64,000 nucleotides of DNA, from the IMG/VR virus record IMGVR_UViG_3300023174_000040, positions 1 to 64,000 of that record. One strand, given 5' to 3'. The notes under the pieces were generated by a model. The model ran no database searches. It had not been told where the DNA came from and worked only from the letters and a program-made list of their open reading frames with translations. The DNA is from a virus. This document shows positions 43,086 to 50,144 of the stretch, piece by piece (position 1 is the first letter of the stretch; each line of letters begins with the position of its first letter). Both the position numbers and the translations under genes were made by a program.

Positions 43086-43466
43086 ATGAAAAAGAAAAAG
43101 ATCATCTTTTCTGATATTGACAAGTTAACTAAAAAAATAAAGAGAATCACTCTTGATGTCAATGGAAATTTTACTGTAGATCTAAATCAGCAACTATCAA
43201 CTCTATTCAACAGAACTATAAATATAGATGAAGTATTATCTGTTGAATTCAAGAAAATGATAACAGAGGAAGAGATTCGATCGATAATTTTGGATAATCT
43301 CAAAAGAACAAAGAGTGGCAAGTATTCCCTTCCAGAAAAAGATCTGAATAAATTTATGGATTTATTTCGTGTAAGACTGGCAAGCAATATTGTTGTCTAT
43401 CTAGTCAAAAATAATTATGTGGAACAGGCTTATGATGAGGAGGAGAACAACTTTTGTTTCTTTTAG
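43086..43466 (+). CDS. Hypothetical protein, 126 aa
   Basis: Basic N-terminus (MKKKKIIFSDIDKLTKKIKR), then a helical region with a short acidic end. Not recognised. GAAAGG before the ATG is a Shine-Dalgarno. It abuts the next gene with no gap, opening a run of four small genes up to the peptidase at 44480. Confidence 0.6.
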   Translation: MKKKKIIFSDIDKLTKKIKRITLDVNGNFTVDLNQQLSTLFNRTINIDEVLSVEFKKMITEEEIRSIILDNLKRTKSGKYSLPEKDLNKFMDLFRVRLASNIVVYLVKNNYVEQAYDEEENNFCFF

Positions 43467-43895
43467 ATGAAAATAACTAAGATAGACCTTCATGTTAAAA
43501 TCGATTCTCTATCTAGACTAGATCATTTAAGAGAAAATATAATTGGTGTCAAGAGACCCAATTGGTATACCGAGAGTTATGATAATAGTATTGTTATAGC
43601 CGGATATCTTGTTGACGAATCAACAGAATCAGATCTGCAAAATTTTATCGACAATATAATTAGAAAGGATTTTGATGAGGAAATAAAATTCCTGATCTTT
43701 GCAGAAAATCGTTATTCTTTTGAATTAAAGAAAAATAACAAAAATTATGTCATCAGATGCCTGAGAACTGAAAATAAAATCTGGCGAATTTGGAAAGAAT
43801 TTCACAATATTGAAATTCAAGATTGCGAAAAAACAATAATGAATAGTTTTAAACTAATGGAGAAAGAATTTATTTTGGGTTCTTTTACAACATGA
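43467..43895 (+). CDS. Hypothetical protein, 142 aa
   Basis: MKITKIDLHVKIDSLSRLDH start directly after the preceding stop. Alternating strands and helices in the first half, a Trp-containing C-terminal segment (IWRIWKEFHNIEIQD). Not recognised. It overlaps the next gene by 4 bases (ATGA). Confidence 0.6.
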   Translation: MKITKIDLHVKIDSLSRLDHLRENIIGVKRPNWYTESYDNSIVIAGYLVDESTESDLQNFIDNIIRKDFDEEIKFLIFAENRYSFELKKNNKNYVIRCLRTENKIWRIWKEFHNIEIQDCEKTIMNSFKLMEKEFILGSFTT

Positions 43896-44164
43896 ATAAA
43901 CAAGAATATATCCATCTTGCAAGTAAATTTTCAATCGATCAAATGATTGGAGAATCTTATTTGATGGACATGAACGAAATAGATCAATTTATTGATTCAA
44001 CGGATAATACAATTAAAATTTTAAAGAGTGTTCTTGAGGAAGAAGGTGTAAGTAAGAGTACGTTGAAATCTGCGCTTGAGCATTCTCTTTTATTTATAAT
44101 GTCTTCATCTTCAAGAATGCTCAACATTAATCGTGCTGGTTCTATGTATAAAAGCAAACTTTAG
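43892..44164 (+). CDS. Hypothetical protein, 90 aa
   Basis: A helical acidic protein (MNKQEYIHLASKFSIDQMIG) starting in an ATGA overlap. Not recognised. Confidence 0.55.
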   Translation: MNKQEYIHLASKFSIDQMIGESYLMDMNEIDQFIDSTDNTIKILKSVLEEEGVSKSTLKSALEHSLLFIMSSSSRMLNINRAGSMYKSKL

Positions 44165-44181
44165 AAAGGACTCACTTGCCA

Positions 44182-44409
44182 ATGAAAGTCGAATTCCCAC
44201 TAGGAACTTTTAATTTTCGTCCTGAGTTGATTGGAGATATGAATCCGGGTAAAAATTATTACCCTACTATAGACGAGATCCAAAAAGCTTGTATTGAAAT
44301 AAGAAGTAAGTGGCACACTGAAGAAGTGAAAAGGCGTAGTTGCGACAAAAGTAGAAGCGACTGGGTGATTCCGACCTATAACACGTCAGATATCGAAGGT
44401 TCCAATTGA
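44182..44409 (+). CDS. Small hypothetical protein, ~75 aa
   Basis: MKVEFPLGTFNFRPELIGDM start. AGAAAGGA at 44163-44170 serves either this ATG or an in-frame TTG two codons earlier, which has the better spacing. Not recognised. Confidence 0.5.
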   Translation: MKVEFPLGTFNFRPELIGDMNPGKNYYPTIDEIQKACIEIRSKWHTEEVKRRSCDKSRSDWVIPTYNTSDIEGSN

Positions 44410-44479
44410 TATCATTGATTGTGGCATATTTTATGTGTTTTTTTGTATTCATTCTAATGTGCAAGATTCTTCACCTTAT

Positions 44480-45283
44480 ATGATAAATCTAAAAGATGTT
44501 CTTTCTATACCAAGTGTCTCAAAGAGAGAAGATAGGGTCATAGAATTCATATTAGATTTTTGCCGTAAGAACGATTTGTATCATTATCTTGATGAAAAAA
44601 GAAATATTTATGTGCAAAAAGGATCATTAAATGAAGATGAGTATTTTCCTTGCGTGATTAGTCATATGGATACTGTCCACAGTGATCAAGACTATCTTGT
44701 AGACAAAAATATTAATCTTAATATTTTTGAATTATATAATGAATTTTCCGACTATAAGCCGATATTGGTTGCTTATGATCCAATAACCAAATTAAAAACA
44801 GGCATAGGCGGAGATAATAAATGTGGTGTGTACGTTTGCCTAAGATTGCTAGAGGAATTAGATAATATAAAGATTGCCTTCTTTGTAGAAGAAGAAATTG
44901 GTATGCTTGGATCATCTTCTTTGGATCCCAAATTCTTTGAGAATGTAGGTTATGCCCTTCAACCTGATGCCCCAACGAATAACTGGTTCAGCAAGACTTG
45001 CAGTGGACATAAACTCTGGACAGAAGAGTTTTTTTCCACTGTTGAAAGCATATTAGACAAGTATAATATCAATAATATCTCAAGGGATCCTTTCACCGAT
45101 GTTGTTCAATTGAGGAAAAATTTTGATTTCTGTTGTGCTGTTCTACCTGTGGGCTACTACAATCAGCATTGTGCAGATGAATACGTTGTAGAATCAGACA
45201 CGAAACTTTGTGTAGAATTAGCCAAAGATATTATAAGCGACTTGGGAAATAGAAAGTTTTATATGGAGAGATCTTCTAACTGA
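44480..45283 (+). CDS. M20-family zinc peptidase (PepT-like)
   Basis: About 267 residues. All M20 metal ligands are visible in order: VISHMDTVH (His and Asp), GIGGDNKCGVYV (bridging Asp), FVEEEIGMLGSSS (catalytic Glu and ligand Glu), LQPDAP (Asp) and YYNQHCADEYV (final His). M20 aminopeptidases trim peptides and need two zinc ions. The protein is shorter than PepT (~400 residues) because the lid/dimerisation domain seems reduced to a short insert, as in minimal family members. I start at the ATG at 44480 (MINLKDVLSIPSVSKREDRV), whose start matches the family; the upstream frame lacks support. Phages rarely carry such a gene; roles in nutrient recycling or in processing a peptide signal are guesses. 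Confidence 0.8.
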   Translation: MINLKDVLSIPSVSKREDRVIEFILDFCRKNDLYHYLDEKRNIYVQKGSLNEDEYFPCVISHMDTVHSDQDYLVDKNINLNIFELYNEFSDYKPILVAYDPITKLKTGIGGDNKCGVYVCLRLLEELDNIKIAFFVEEEIGMLGSSSLDPKFFENVGYALQPDAPTNNWFSKTCSGHKLWTEEFFSTVESILDKYNINNISRDPFTDVVQLRKNFDFCCAVLPVGYYNQHCADEYVVESDTKLCVELAKDIISDLGNRKFYMERSSN

Positions 45284-45288
45284 AAGAG

Positions 45289-45306
45289 TTTCTTTTTGGT
45301 ACGGTA
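45289..45306 (+). promoter_or_regulatory. GGTACGGTT element, copy 6 (last base A)
   Basis: TTTCTTTTTGGTACGGTA, only 7 bases before the ATG at 45314 and the only copy with a change in the 3' core. No Shine-Dalgarno lies between. Confidence 0.85.
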
Positions 45307-45313
45307 GAAGTTC

Positions 45314-45622
45314 ATGGAAATAGATGTAACAAAAATTTTAGCTGAACTTATGTCTAATGCTTGCCGAGATTCTTTGGAAGACAAGAAATACGGTTGCAGA
45401 GAATATCATATAGAATCCATCTTAGTAGATAATGAAACTAATCCTTGGCAATTTACCTTAAAATATTACAAGGATGAAAGTATGAGGCCCACTAAGATCA
45501 AGCGTAACTTAAATTATGTCCAAACTATTGAGATGCTTACTCGTGCTATAGCAGAATTAGCGTCTCAGACTTTGCAGAATTCATTGCCCCGACGCCGCAA
45601 CCTTGAGAAAATTTGTTGTTGA
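45314..45622 (+). CDS. Hypothetical protein, 102 aa
   Basis: MEIDVTKILAELMSNACRDS start, basic C-terminus (RRRNLEKICC) ending in Cys-Cys. Not recognised. It lacks a Shine-Dalgarno; the GGTACGG(T) element takes its place. A new promoter begins in its last codons. Confidence 0.6.
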   Translation: MEIDVTKILAELMSNACRDSLEDKKYGCREYHIESILVDNETNPWQFTLKYYKDESMRPTKIKRNLNYVQTIEMLTRAIAELASQTLQNSLPRRRNLEKICC

Positions 45623-45647
45623 CAAATTTTTACTAGTCGTCTACATT
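45619..45647 (+). promoter_or_regulatory. sigma70-like promoter
   Basis: TTGACA (45619-45624), 17 bp, TACATT (45642-45647), about 40 bp before the ATG at 45687. Confidence 0.7.
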
Positions 45648-45686
45648 TTGTAGTGTTCCGTTAGTTTAACCAAAGGAGATTCTTCA

Positions 45687-46082
45687 ATGACTGATAGTGT
45701 TGAAAATACTGAGAAAGCCCCCAAGGTCAATAAGACCAGCATAATCCGTGATCTTATTGCCAAGAATCCTTCGGCAAAGCCCGCTGAAATTGTCAAGGAA
45801 CTTGCAGAGAAGGGTATTGAAGTCACCAGTACCTTCGTTTCTGTAACTAAGAGCAGGATGAAGAACCCTATCCCCAAGAAATCAAAGGTGATGGCCGCTG
45901 GAAAGCGCCGTCGCAAGGTTTCTCCTAAGAAGGGTTTTTCTGCAAAGAAGAGCCGTGGACATAATCGTTACAGCAATCAGCCTGTAATTGAGCATATGCT
46001 CCTTGTCAAGGGTCTTATGGAAAAGATGTCTGTTGAGGATATTGTTTCTGCTGCAAACGCACTTAAGAAGTTGTCTTATTGA
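45687..46082 (+). CDS. Small basic DNA-binding-like protein, planctomycete-type
   Basis: A 131-residue protein. Residues ~14-57 (KTSIIRDLIAKNPSAKPAEI, VKELAEKGIEVTSTFVSVTK) form a small helix-turn-helix-like domain: the KxxxIRxxLxxNPxAKPxEIVxxLxxKGIxVxxxxVSxxK pattern is, from memory, frequent in small proteins of Planctomycetes and some Acidobacteria. A Lys/Arg-rich stretch (KSKVMAAGKRRRKVSPKKGF) and a C-terminal helix pair (LLVKGLMEKMSVEDIVSAAN) follow. I infer a DNA-binding regulator or nucleoid protein. A good AAAGGAG Shine-Dalgarno and promoter indicate strong expression. Of host origin by inference. Confidence 0.65.
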   Translation: MTDSVENTEKAPKVNKTSIIRDLIAKNPSAKPAEIVKELAEKGIEVTSTFVSVTKSRMKNPIPKKSKVMAAGKRRRKVSPKKGFSAKKSRGHNRYSNQPVIEHMLLVKGLMEKMSVEDIVSAANALKKLSY

Positions 46083-46097
46083 CAATTTCTTGAAAAA

Positions 46098-46143
46098 AGG
46101 AGGGTAATAATGGGTGCCGCCCAAGCCCCATTATTACCCTCCT
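46098..46143 (+). promoter_or_regulatory. Perfect 17-bp stem hairpin enclosing a Shine-Dalgarno and micro-ORF
   Basis: AGGAGGGTAATAATGGG (46098-46114) is the exact reverse complement of CCCATTATTACCCTCCT (46127-46143), with a 12-base loop. The left arm contains AGGAGG and an ATG. A T-rich stretch starts about nine bases after the stem, so it could act as a terminator of the 45687 gene, but the buried ribosome site suggests translational control. Confidence 0.85.
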
Positions 46144-46145
46144 GA
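46110..46145 (+). CDS. Candidate 11-codon leader peptide inside the hairpin
   Basis: ATG at 46110 with AAAAAGGAGG upstream (46094-46103, six-base spacing) opens MGAAQAPLLPS and stops at TGA 46143-46145, exactly where the stem ends. Translation would open the hairpin. Whether it is translated is unknown. Confidence 0.35.
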   Translation: MGAAQAPLLPS

Positions 46146-46185
46146 TTAATTTGTTTTTATCTCAAATAATATTGGGAACATAATC

Positions 46186-47004
46186 ATGGATGTAATGGTT
46201 GTTGACAATAAGGCTAATGTTGATATTGAGCCTGCAAGTAAATCTCAAACATACTACTTGTTCCTGCTCACTGGCTTGGATTCAAGAAATTGCAATCTAA
46301 GTAAAAAAGAATGTTTCGAATTGATTGCCTTATGGAAAGGCAATAAAAGAGAAGATCAAGAATTTGTTTATGATTTCTTGATTACAAAAAATGCGGTTGT
46401 TCGTCGTAAAAAGAGTTTTCCAAAAAATAACACAAAGAAGGGCGCTATTATGAATAAGTTTAGTCGTAAAGAAACTTACGAGAGAATTGACGGTCTTGTT
46501 AACGCAAAGAAGAGTTGGGATTATATTGTTAAGATCTTGAACAAAGAAGGTCATGCAACTAATCGAATTAGTGTTGGCAAATGGACCGTTAAAGGTTCGT
46601 ACGATTTTTATCGTAGAACTCAGCCTGAGCGTCCCACCGGAGTCAGAAAGGTTCAGCAGGAACGAAGGCTTGAAATGTGTGAACTGCTCAATAGCGGCAA
46701 GACAATCAAAGAAATTGCTGCCCAATTTAATATTTGCGATGTGGCTGTGCGTAGTGCGATTAAAACCGCCCTGCGTAAGAATGAAGCTGTCATAGACGCC
46801 AAATATAGTTTTGGTAAGAATGCAAAGCGGAGTAGGAGCAAGAACAAGAACAAGAAAGTTCTGACCCAGAAAACTGTTTTAAAGCCCAGTTTTCCCGCTT
46901 TTGCCATTTCAGAAATGAAGTCTGTATTGGATAGCATTCTTGATTCCAATATGGACAACAGTTCTAAACTGGCCATCATTAAAACTGTGTTGAGTCAAAA
47001 GTAA
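46186..47004 (+). CDS. Helix-turn-helix DNA-binding protein
   Basis: A 272-residue basic protein. Residues ~160-195 (MCELLNSGKTIKEIAAQFNI then CDVAVRSAIKTALRK) form a classic resolvase/sigma-like helix-turn-helix. A second possible domain covers ~90-150 (KFSRKETYERIDGLVNAKKS, VGKWTVKGSYDFYRR), and a Lys/Arg/Ser/Asn-rich linker (KRSRSKNKNKK) precedes a helical C-terminus that may oligomerise. Likely a transcription regulator, possibly acting on the repeated elements of this block (inference). The ATG has no Shine-Dalgarno and lies 40 bases after the large hairpin. Confidence 0.65.
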   Translation: MDVMVVDNKANVDIEPASKSQTYYLFLLTGLDSRNCNLSKKECFELIALWKGNKREDQEFVYDFLITKNAVVRRKKSFPKNNTKKGAIMNKFSRKETYERIDGLVNAKKSWDYIVKILNKEGHATNRISVGKWTVKGSYDFYRRTQPERPTGVRKVQQERRLEMCELLNSGKTIKEIAAQFNICDVAVRSAIKTALRKNEAVIDAKYSFGKNAKRSRSKNKNKKVLTQKTVLKPSFPAFAISEMKSVLDSILDSNMDNSSKLAIIKTVLSQK

Positions 47005-47006
47005 TA

Positions 47007-47138
47007 ATGGAATACCTAATTCTTATTGCCATTGTATTCTGTTTTATGCGTGGTGTTTTTGCCCCAGACACAAACTCGACTTCATATAAGTTGGGCAAAG
47101 GTCTGGGTCATAAGACTAGACTGGAACGGTTGAAGTGA
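47007..47138 (+). CDS. Tiny membrane-anchored protein, 43 aa
   Basis: MEYLILIAIVFCFMRGVFAP start gives one N-terminal hydrophobic helix, then a short basic tail (GLGHKTRLERLK). It starts two bases after the preceding stop, so it may be coupled. Its last codons contain CTGGAACGGTT, a degraded match to the 18-bp element. Function unknown. Confidence 0.45.
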   Translation: MEYLILIAIVFCFMRGVFAPDTNSTSYKLGKGLGHKTRLERLK

Positions 47139-47210
47139 GAACGATGCGATCTGCGGCTTGTCGGGCTCCCGATTTTGTAACCACAATCAGTTGGTGAAAG
47201 GAATACTATT

Positions 47211-47774
47211 ATGAACGATGAACCAGTTACACCTGTTCAGCAGAAGAAGGCCCGGCTGCCACCCAAGTTTAAGGATAATCACTACTACGTGATTCAACCT
47301 AATGGGCTTAATACCCAGGGAAAACCGCTGGGTAAAATACTTGGCTTATATAATGCTAACAACTATAGTTTTGAAGATAGTAATATTACATGGGATGAAG
47401 ATATAGTAACTGTACTCGGTGGCCCGTTTACTATTGAGTGGTACGAAGATCTTCTTCGTGGCATCAAAGACCACTTTCCCCAGGTGAACGTGCATGGGTT
47501 TTCACCTCCCGAGCCACACCGTCCAATCTATGCTGTTTACGCCACTTATGCGTCCGTTGCGGCTCATCTGCTGGGCTACTGCATCAGCAATTCTGATGAG
47601 GACATTAAGGCATATTACGATGAACAAAATGGCTATGGACTTGACATTCAAGTTGTAACTCCTATTGTGATACCCTCTGGTTATGCGACTCAAAAGAGCG
47701 AACTAGTTCGTCAACGAGAAGTGCTAAAAAAGCAAATTGAACTCATAGACAGAAAGATACAGGCAAAAACATGA
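47211..47774 (+). CDS. Hypothetical protein, 187 aa
   Basis: MNDEPVTPVQQKKARLPPKF start with an AAAGGA Shine-Dalgarno. Residues ~20-150 look like one alpha/beta domain (NHYYVIQPNGLNTQGKPLGK); the last ~30 residues (SELVRQREVLKKQIELIDRK) are a coiled coil. Not recognised. Confidence 0.65.
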   Translation: MNDEPVTPVQQKKARLPPKFKDNHYYVIQPNGLNTQGKPLGKILGLYNANNYSFEDSNITWDEDIVTVLGGPFTIEWYEDLLRGIKDHFPQVNVHGFSPPEPHRPIYAVYATYASVAAHLLGYCISNSDEDIKAYYDEQNGYGLDIQVVTPIVIPSGYATQKSELVRQREVLKKQIELIDRKIQAKT

Positions 47775-47855
47775 GACAAGAATAGAAAAATAAACCTTAA
47801 TATCTGGGTACGTTGGTGGGATAGACTGGATAGAAAACACTGATTCTTGATCTTG

Positions 47856-47873
47856 TTTCTTTCCGGTACGGTT
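47856..47873 (+). promoter_or_regulatory. GGTACGGTT element, copy 7
   Basis: TTTCTTTCCGGTACGGTT, 40 bases before the DNA ligase start. A degraded relative, CTGGGTACGTTGGTGGG, lies ~45 bases further upstream. Confidence 0.85.
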
Positions 47874-47913
47874 TGGTGTTGGTCCGTTAAAACACCTTCT
47901 TGCAAAGATATTT

Positions 47914-49188
47914 ATGATTTTAAATAAAATAAAAAAATTATCGGATCTTCTTAAAGATACATCTTCAAGTTTAGATAAAGTAAAAATATTAAAAACTCAT
48001 CTTGAAGATGATGATCTAAAAAAACTGGTGATGTATGTTTACAATCCGTATTACCAGTTTTATATTACAAGCAGTGTTTGCGAAAAGAATGGTTCACTGA
48101 AAGGAAAATCTTTCAATGACGTCTTTGAATTGCTTGATAATCTAAGAAAAAGAATTGTCACGGGACACGAAGCAATTGGCTGCGTGAATTCTTTTATTGA
48201 AAAAAATCCTGATCACAAGGATATTTTATTCAATATCTTGGACAAGGATCTTAAAACAAGAATAGCAGAAAAAACTATCAATAAGGCAATTCCTGGACTC
48301 ATCCCTGAGTTTGAAGTTGCTCTTGCTGAAAAGCATGAAAAAGATTTAGATTTTTCTTCTAGCGACTACTACGCCAGCAGGAAATTAGATGGATGCCGAT
48401 GTATTGTTGTTATTGATGAAAACGGCAATGCAACCTCCTATAGCAGGCAAGGTAAAATTTTCACCACGCTTTCTGTTCTTGAAAAAGAAGTTCAAAACTT
48501 GGGTCTTAAGAATGTCGTCCTAGATGGTGAAGTTTGTATCTTCAAGGATGGCATTGAAGACTTCCAAGGTATTATGAAATTAATTAGGAAAAAGGATTAT
48601 TCGATTCCTTTTCCTGTTTACAAAATATTTGATTTTCTTAGTGCAGAAGAATTTTATAATAAAAAAGGAAAGTTAAATCTCGAGGATAGATTATCTCTTC
48701 TTGAGAAGAATATCCCCAAAGATAATAAATTCCTTCATATATTGCATCAGGAAATCGTTAAAGATGATGACCACTTTAAAAAGCTATTGAAGGAAGCGGA
48801 TGATAGTAATTGGGAAGGCTTGATGCTTCGATTAAATTCAACATATAAAGGCAAAAGAACAAAAGAGCTATTAAAATGCAAGACATTCTTTGATGCTGAG
48901 TACGTTGTAAAGGATGTTGAATTTGGACCTATTCATCAAGTTGTTGACGGAAAAGAGATAGAAGAAGTAATGCTGAGTTGTGTTACTATAGAACACAAGG
49001 GGTTTCCTGTTAGGGTAGGCAGCGGATGGAACGTAGAAGAAAGAAGAGAGTATTATAAAAATCCTAAAAAGATTATCGGCAAAACAATCACTGTAAAGTA
49101 TTTCGCAGAATCTACCAATCAAGATGGTGGGCTTAGTTTGAGGTTTCCTGTTTTTAAGTGTCTATACGACGGAGAACGAGATGTCTGA
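47914..49188 (+). CDS. ATP-dependent DNA ligase
   Basis: The 424-residue enzyme would seal nicks in duplex DNA through an enzyme-AMP intermediate. Motif I is ASRKLDGCRC with the adenylated Lys157; motif III lies at VVLDGEVCIF, motif IIIa at VYKIFDFL, motif IV at WEGLMLR and motif V at ELLKCKTF. A ~150-residue helical N-terminal domain and a C-terminal OB fold ending VKYFAESTNQDGGLSLRFPV complete the T4 gp30-like layout, slightly shorter than T4 ligase (487). It lacks a Shine-Dalgarno and has the GGTACGGTT element 40 bases upstream. It overlaps the next gene by 8 bases. No essential residue is missing. Confidence 0.93.
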   Translation: MILNKIKKLSDLLKDTSSSLDKVKILKTHLEDDDLKKLVMYVYNPYYQFYITSSVCEKNGSLKGKSFNDVFELLDNLRKRIVTGHEAIGCVNSFIEKNPDHKDILFNILDKDLKTRIAEKTINKAIPGLIPEFEVALAEKHEKDLDFSSSDYYASRKLDGCRCIVVIDENGNATSYSRQGKIFTTLSVLEKEVQNLGLKNVVLDGEVCIFKDGIEDFQGIMKLIRKKDYSIPFPVYKIFDFLSAEEFYNKKGKLNLEDRLSLLEKNIPKDNKFLHILHQEIVKDDDHFKKLLKEADDSNWEGLMLRLNSTYKGKRTKELLKCKTFFDAEYVVKDVEFGPIHQVVDGKEIEEVMLSCVTIEHKGFPVRVGSGWNVEERREYYKNPKKIIGKTITVKYFAESTNQDGGLSLRFPVFKCLYDGERDV

Positions 49189-49528
49189 CTTTGATGGGGG
49201 ATACCCTGTTTATATCCTAGATGACGACACAGTTCTTCATGTTAAAGAAGATAAAAACCATACAGAATTTTGGGAAGAAGTTGTCGCCCCAATAGTAGCC
49301 AATAAATACAAAGTATCACTCTCCAATATAATCAATCTTCCTTATTGCCAAAGAAGGGCGAGAATCGTTGGAGATTGTTTTTATTTTGGAGAAAAGATTA
49401 CAAAAAAGCTTCTTAAAAAGATCGAAAAGACAGTAGGGCATAAATTAAGACATGCCTACGATGAGCACGAAACTAGATGCGATATCAGCGTATCTGAGTT
49501 TCGTTCTAATATCCCATATCAACAATAA
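49181..49528 (+). CDS. Hypothetical protein, 115 aa
   Basis: MSDFDGGYPVYILDDDTVLH start overlapping the ligase end, so the two are coupled. A small alpha/beta protein with a basic centre (PYCQRRARIVGDCFYFGEKI). Not recognised. It ends convergently over the kinase-like gene by 23 bases. Confidence 0.6.
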   Translation: MSDFDGGYPVYILDDDTVLHVKEDKNHTEFWEEVVAPIVANKYKVSLSNIINLPYCQRRARIVGDCFYFGEKITKKLLKKIEKTVGHKLRHAYDEHETRCDISVSEFRSNIPYQQ

Positions 49529-50135
49529 CGTATCTGTCACCAGTATCAAGAATATTATCCTGATAGTCAGTTAGTGATATTCCATAAAATCTTTCGAGTT
49601 GGAATAGACTTTCGAACATTTCGGCTAATTTATTATGTTCTTCATCCGTATTCTTCTTGTATAGATTCAATATATCTTGCTGCTTTCTATTGCCACCAGA
49701 GTTCAGCCAGTCTTTGGCCTTTTGAAATTGTCCTCCAAGAGCAAGCATATAAAAATGATTAGTTGAATAATCCATTGGTTTTCCAATAATTTTTTCAACT
49801 AAAATCGCAAGAGATTCATTTGGCTTGGTTGCTACCGTTTTAAAACTTGTCTTATCTGGCCATGGATAAATTTTAACAACGTTGCTACTCTTTATCTTTT
49901 GAGCCCTTATTATATTTTGAACGTCTTCCTTGTGGGATGTTATTTTTATTAGGATATTGCTGTTTTCTGGATGTTGGTATAGAGTGGCAAAACTTCCTTC
50001 GTTTACTTTTACCAATGGTTTTTTGAACCCTAGCAGTTTGGCAACGTTCGTTTTTTGAGTTTGATGCTTTTGTGAAAAAGCTTTTTCGCTATCATCTTCT
50101 AATTCTTCTTTTATTATCCACTCTTTAAAATTCAT
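49506..50135 (-). CDS. Protein-kinase-like protein with capsid-targeting-like N-terminus
   Basis: A 209-residue protein. MNFKEWIIKEELEDDSEKAF matches the targeting-type N-terminus, and IKE-E fits a T4 prohead protease site. Then a minimal kinase fold: Gly-rich loop VNEGSFATLYQ (44-54), the ATP-anchoring Lys64 in ILIKIT, a hinge near AILVEKIIGKP, a catalytic-loop-like LTDYQDNIL (Asp190, Asn194) and the metal-binding DMG (Asp206). The usual HRD His is Leu, and the DMG lies two residues from the C-terminus, so the whole activation segment and C-terminal lobe are absent. It could phosphorylate a small molecule or host protein after injection, or be a pseudokinase. It shares a 9-bp TATA spacer with the divergent UV endonuclease gene. 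Confidence 0.68.
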   Translation of the reverse strand: MNFKEWIIKEELEDDSEKAFSQKHQTQKTNVAKLLGFKKPLVKVNEGSFATLYQHPENSNILIKITSHKEDVQNIIRAQKIKSSNVVKIYPWPDKTSFKTVATKPNESLAILVEKIIGKPMDYSTNHFYMLALGGQFQKAKDWLNSGGNRKQQDILNLYKKNTDEEHNKLAEMFESLFQLERFYGISLTDYQDNILDTGDRYVIVDMGY

Positions 50136-50144
50136 ACATTATAT
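50136..50144. promoter_or_regulatory. 9-bp bidirectional TATA spacer between divergent start codons
   Basis: CAT-ACATTATAT-ATG: the same geometry and nearly the same sequence as at 37928-37936. Neither gene has a Shine-Dalgarno. Confidence 0.65.
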
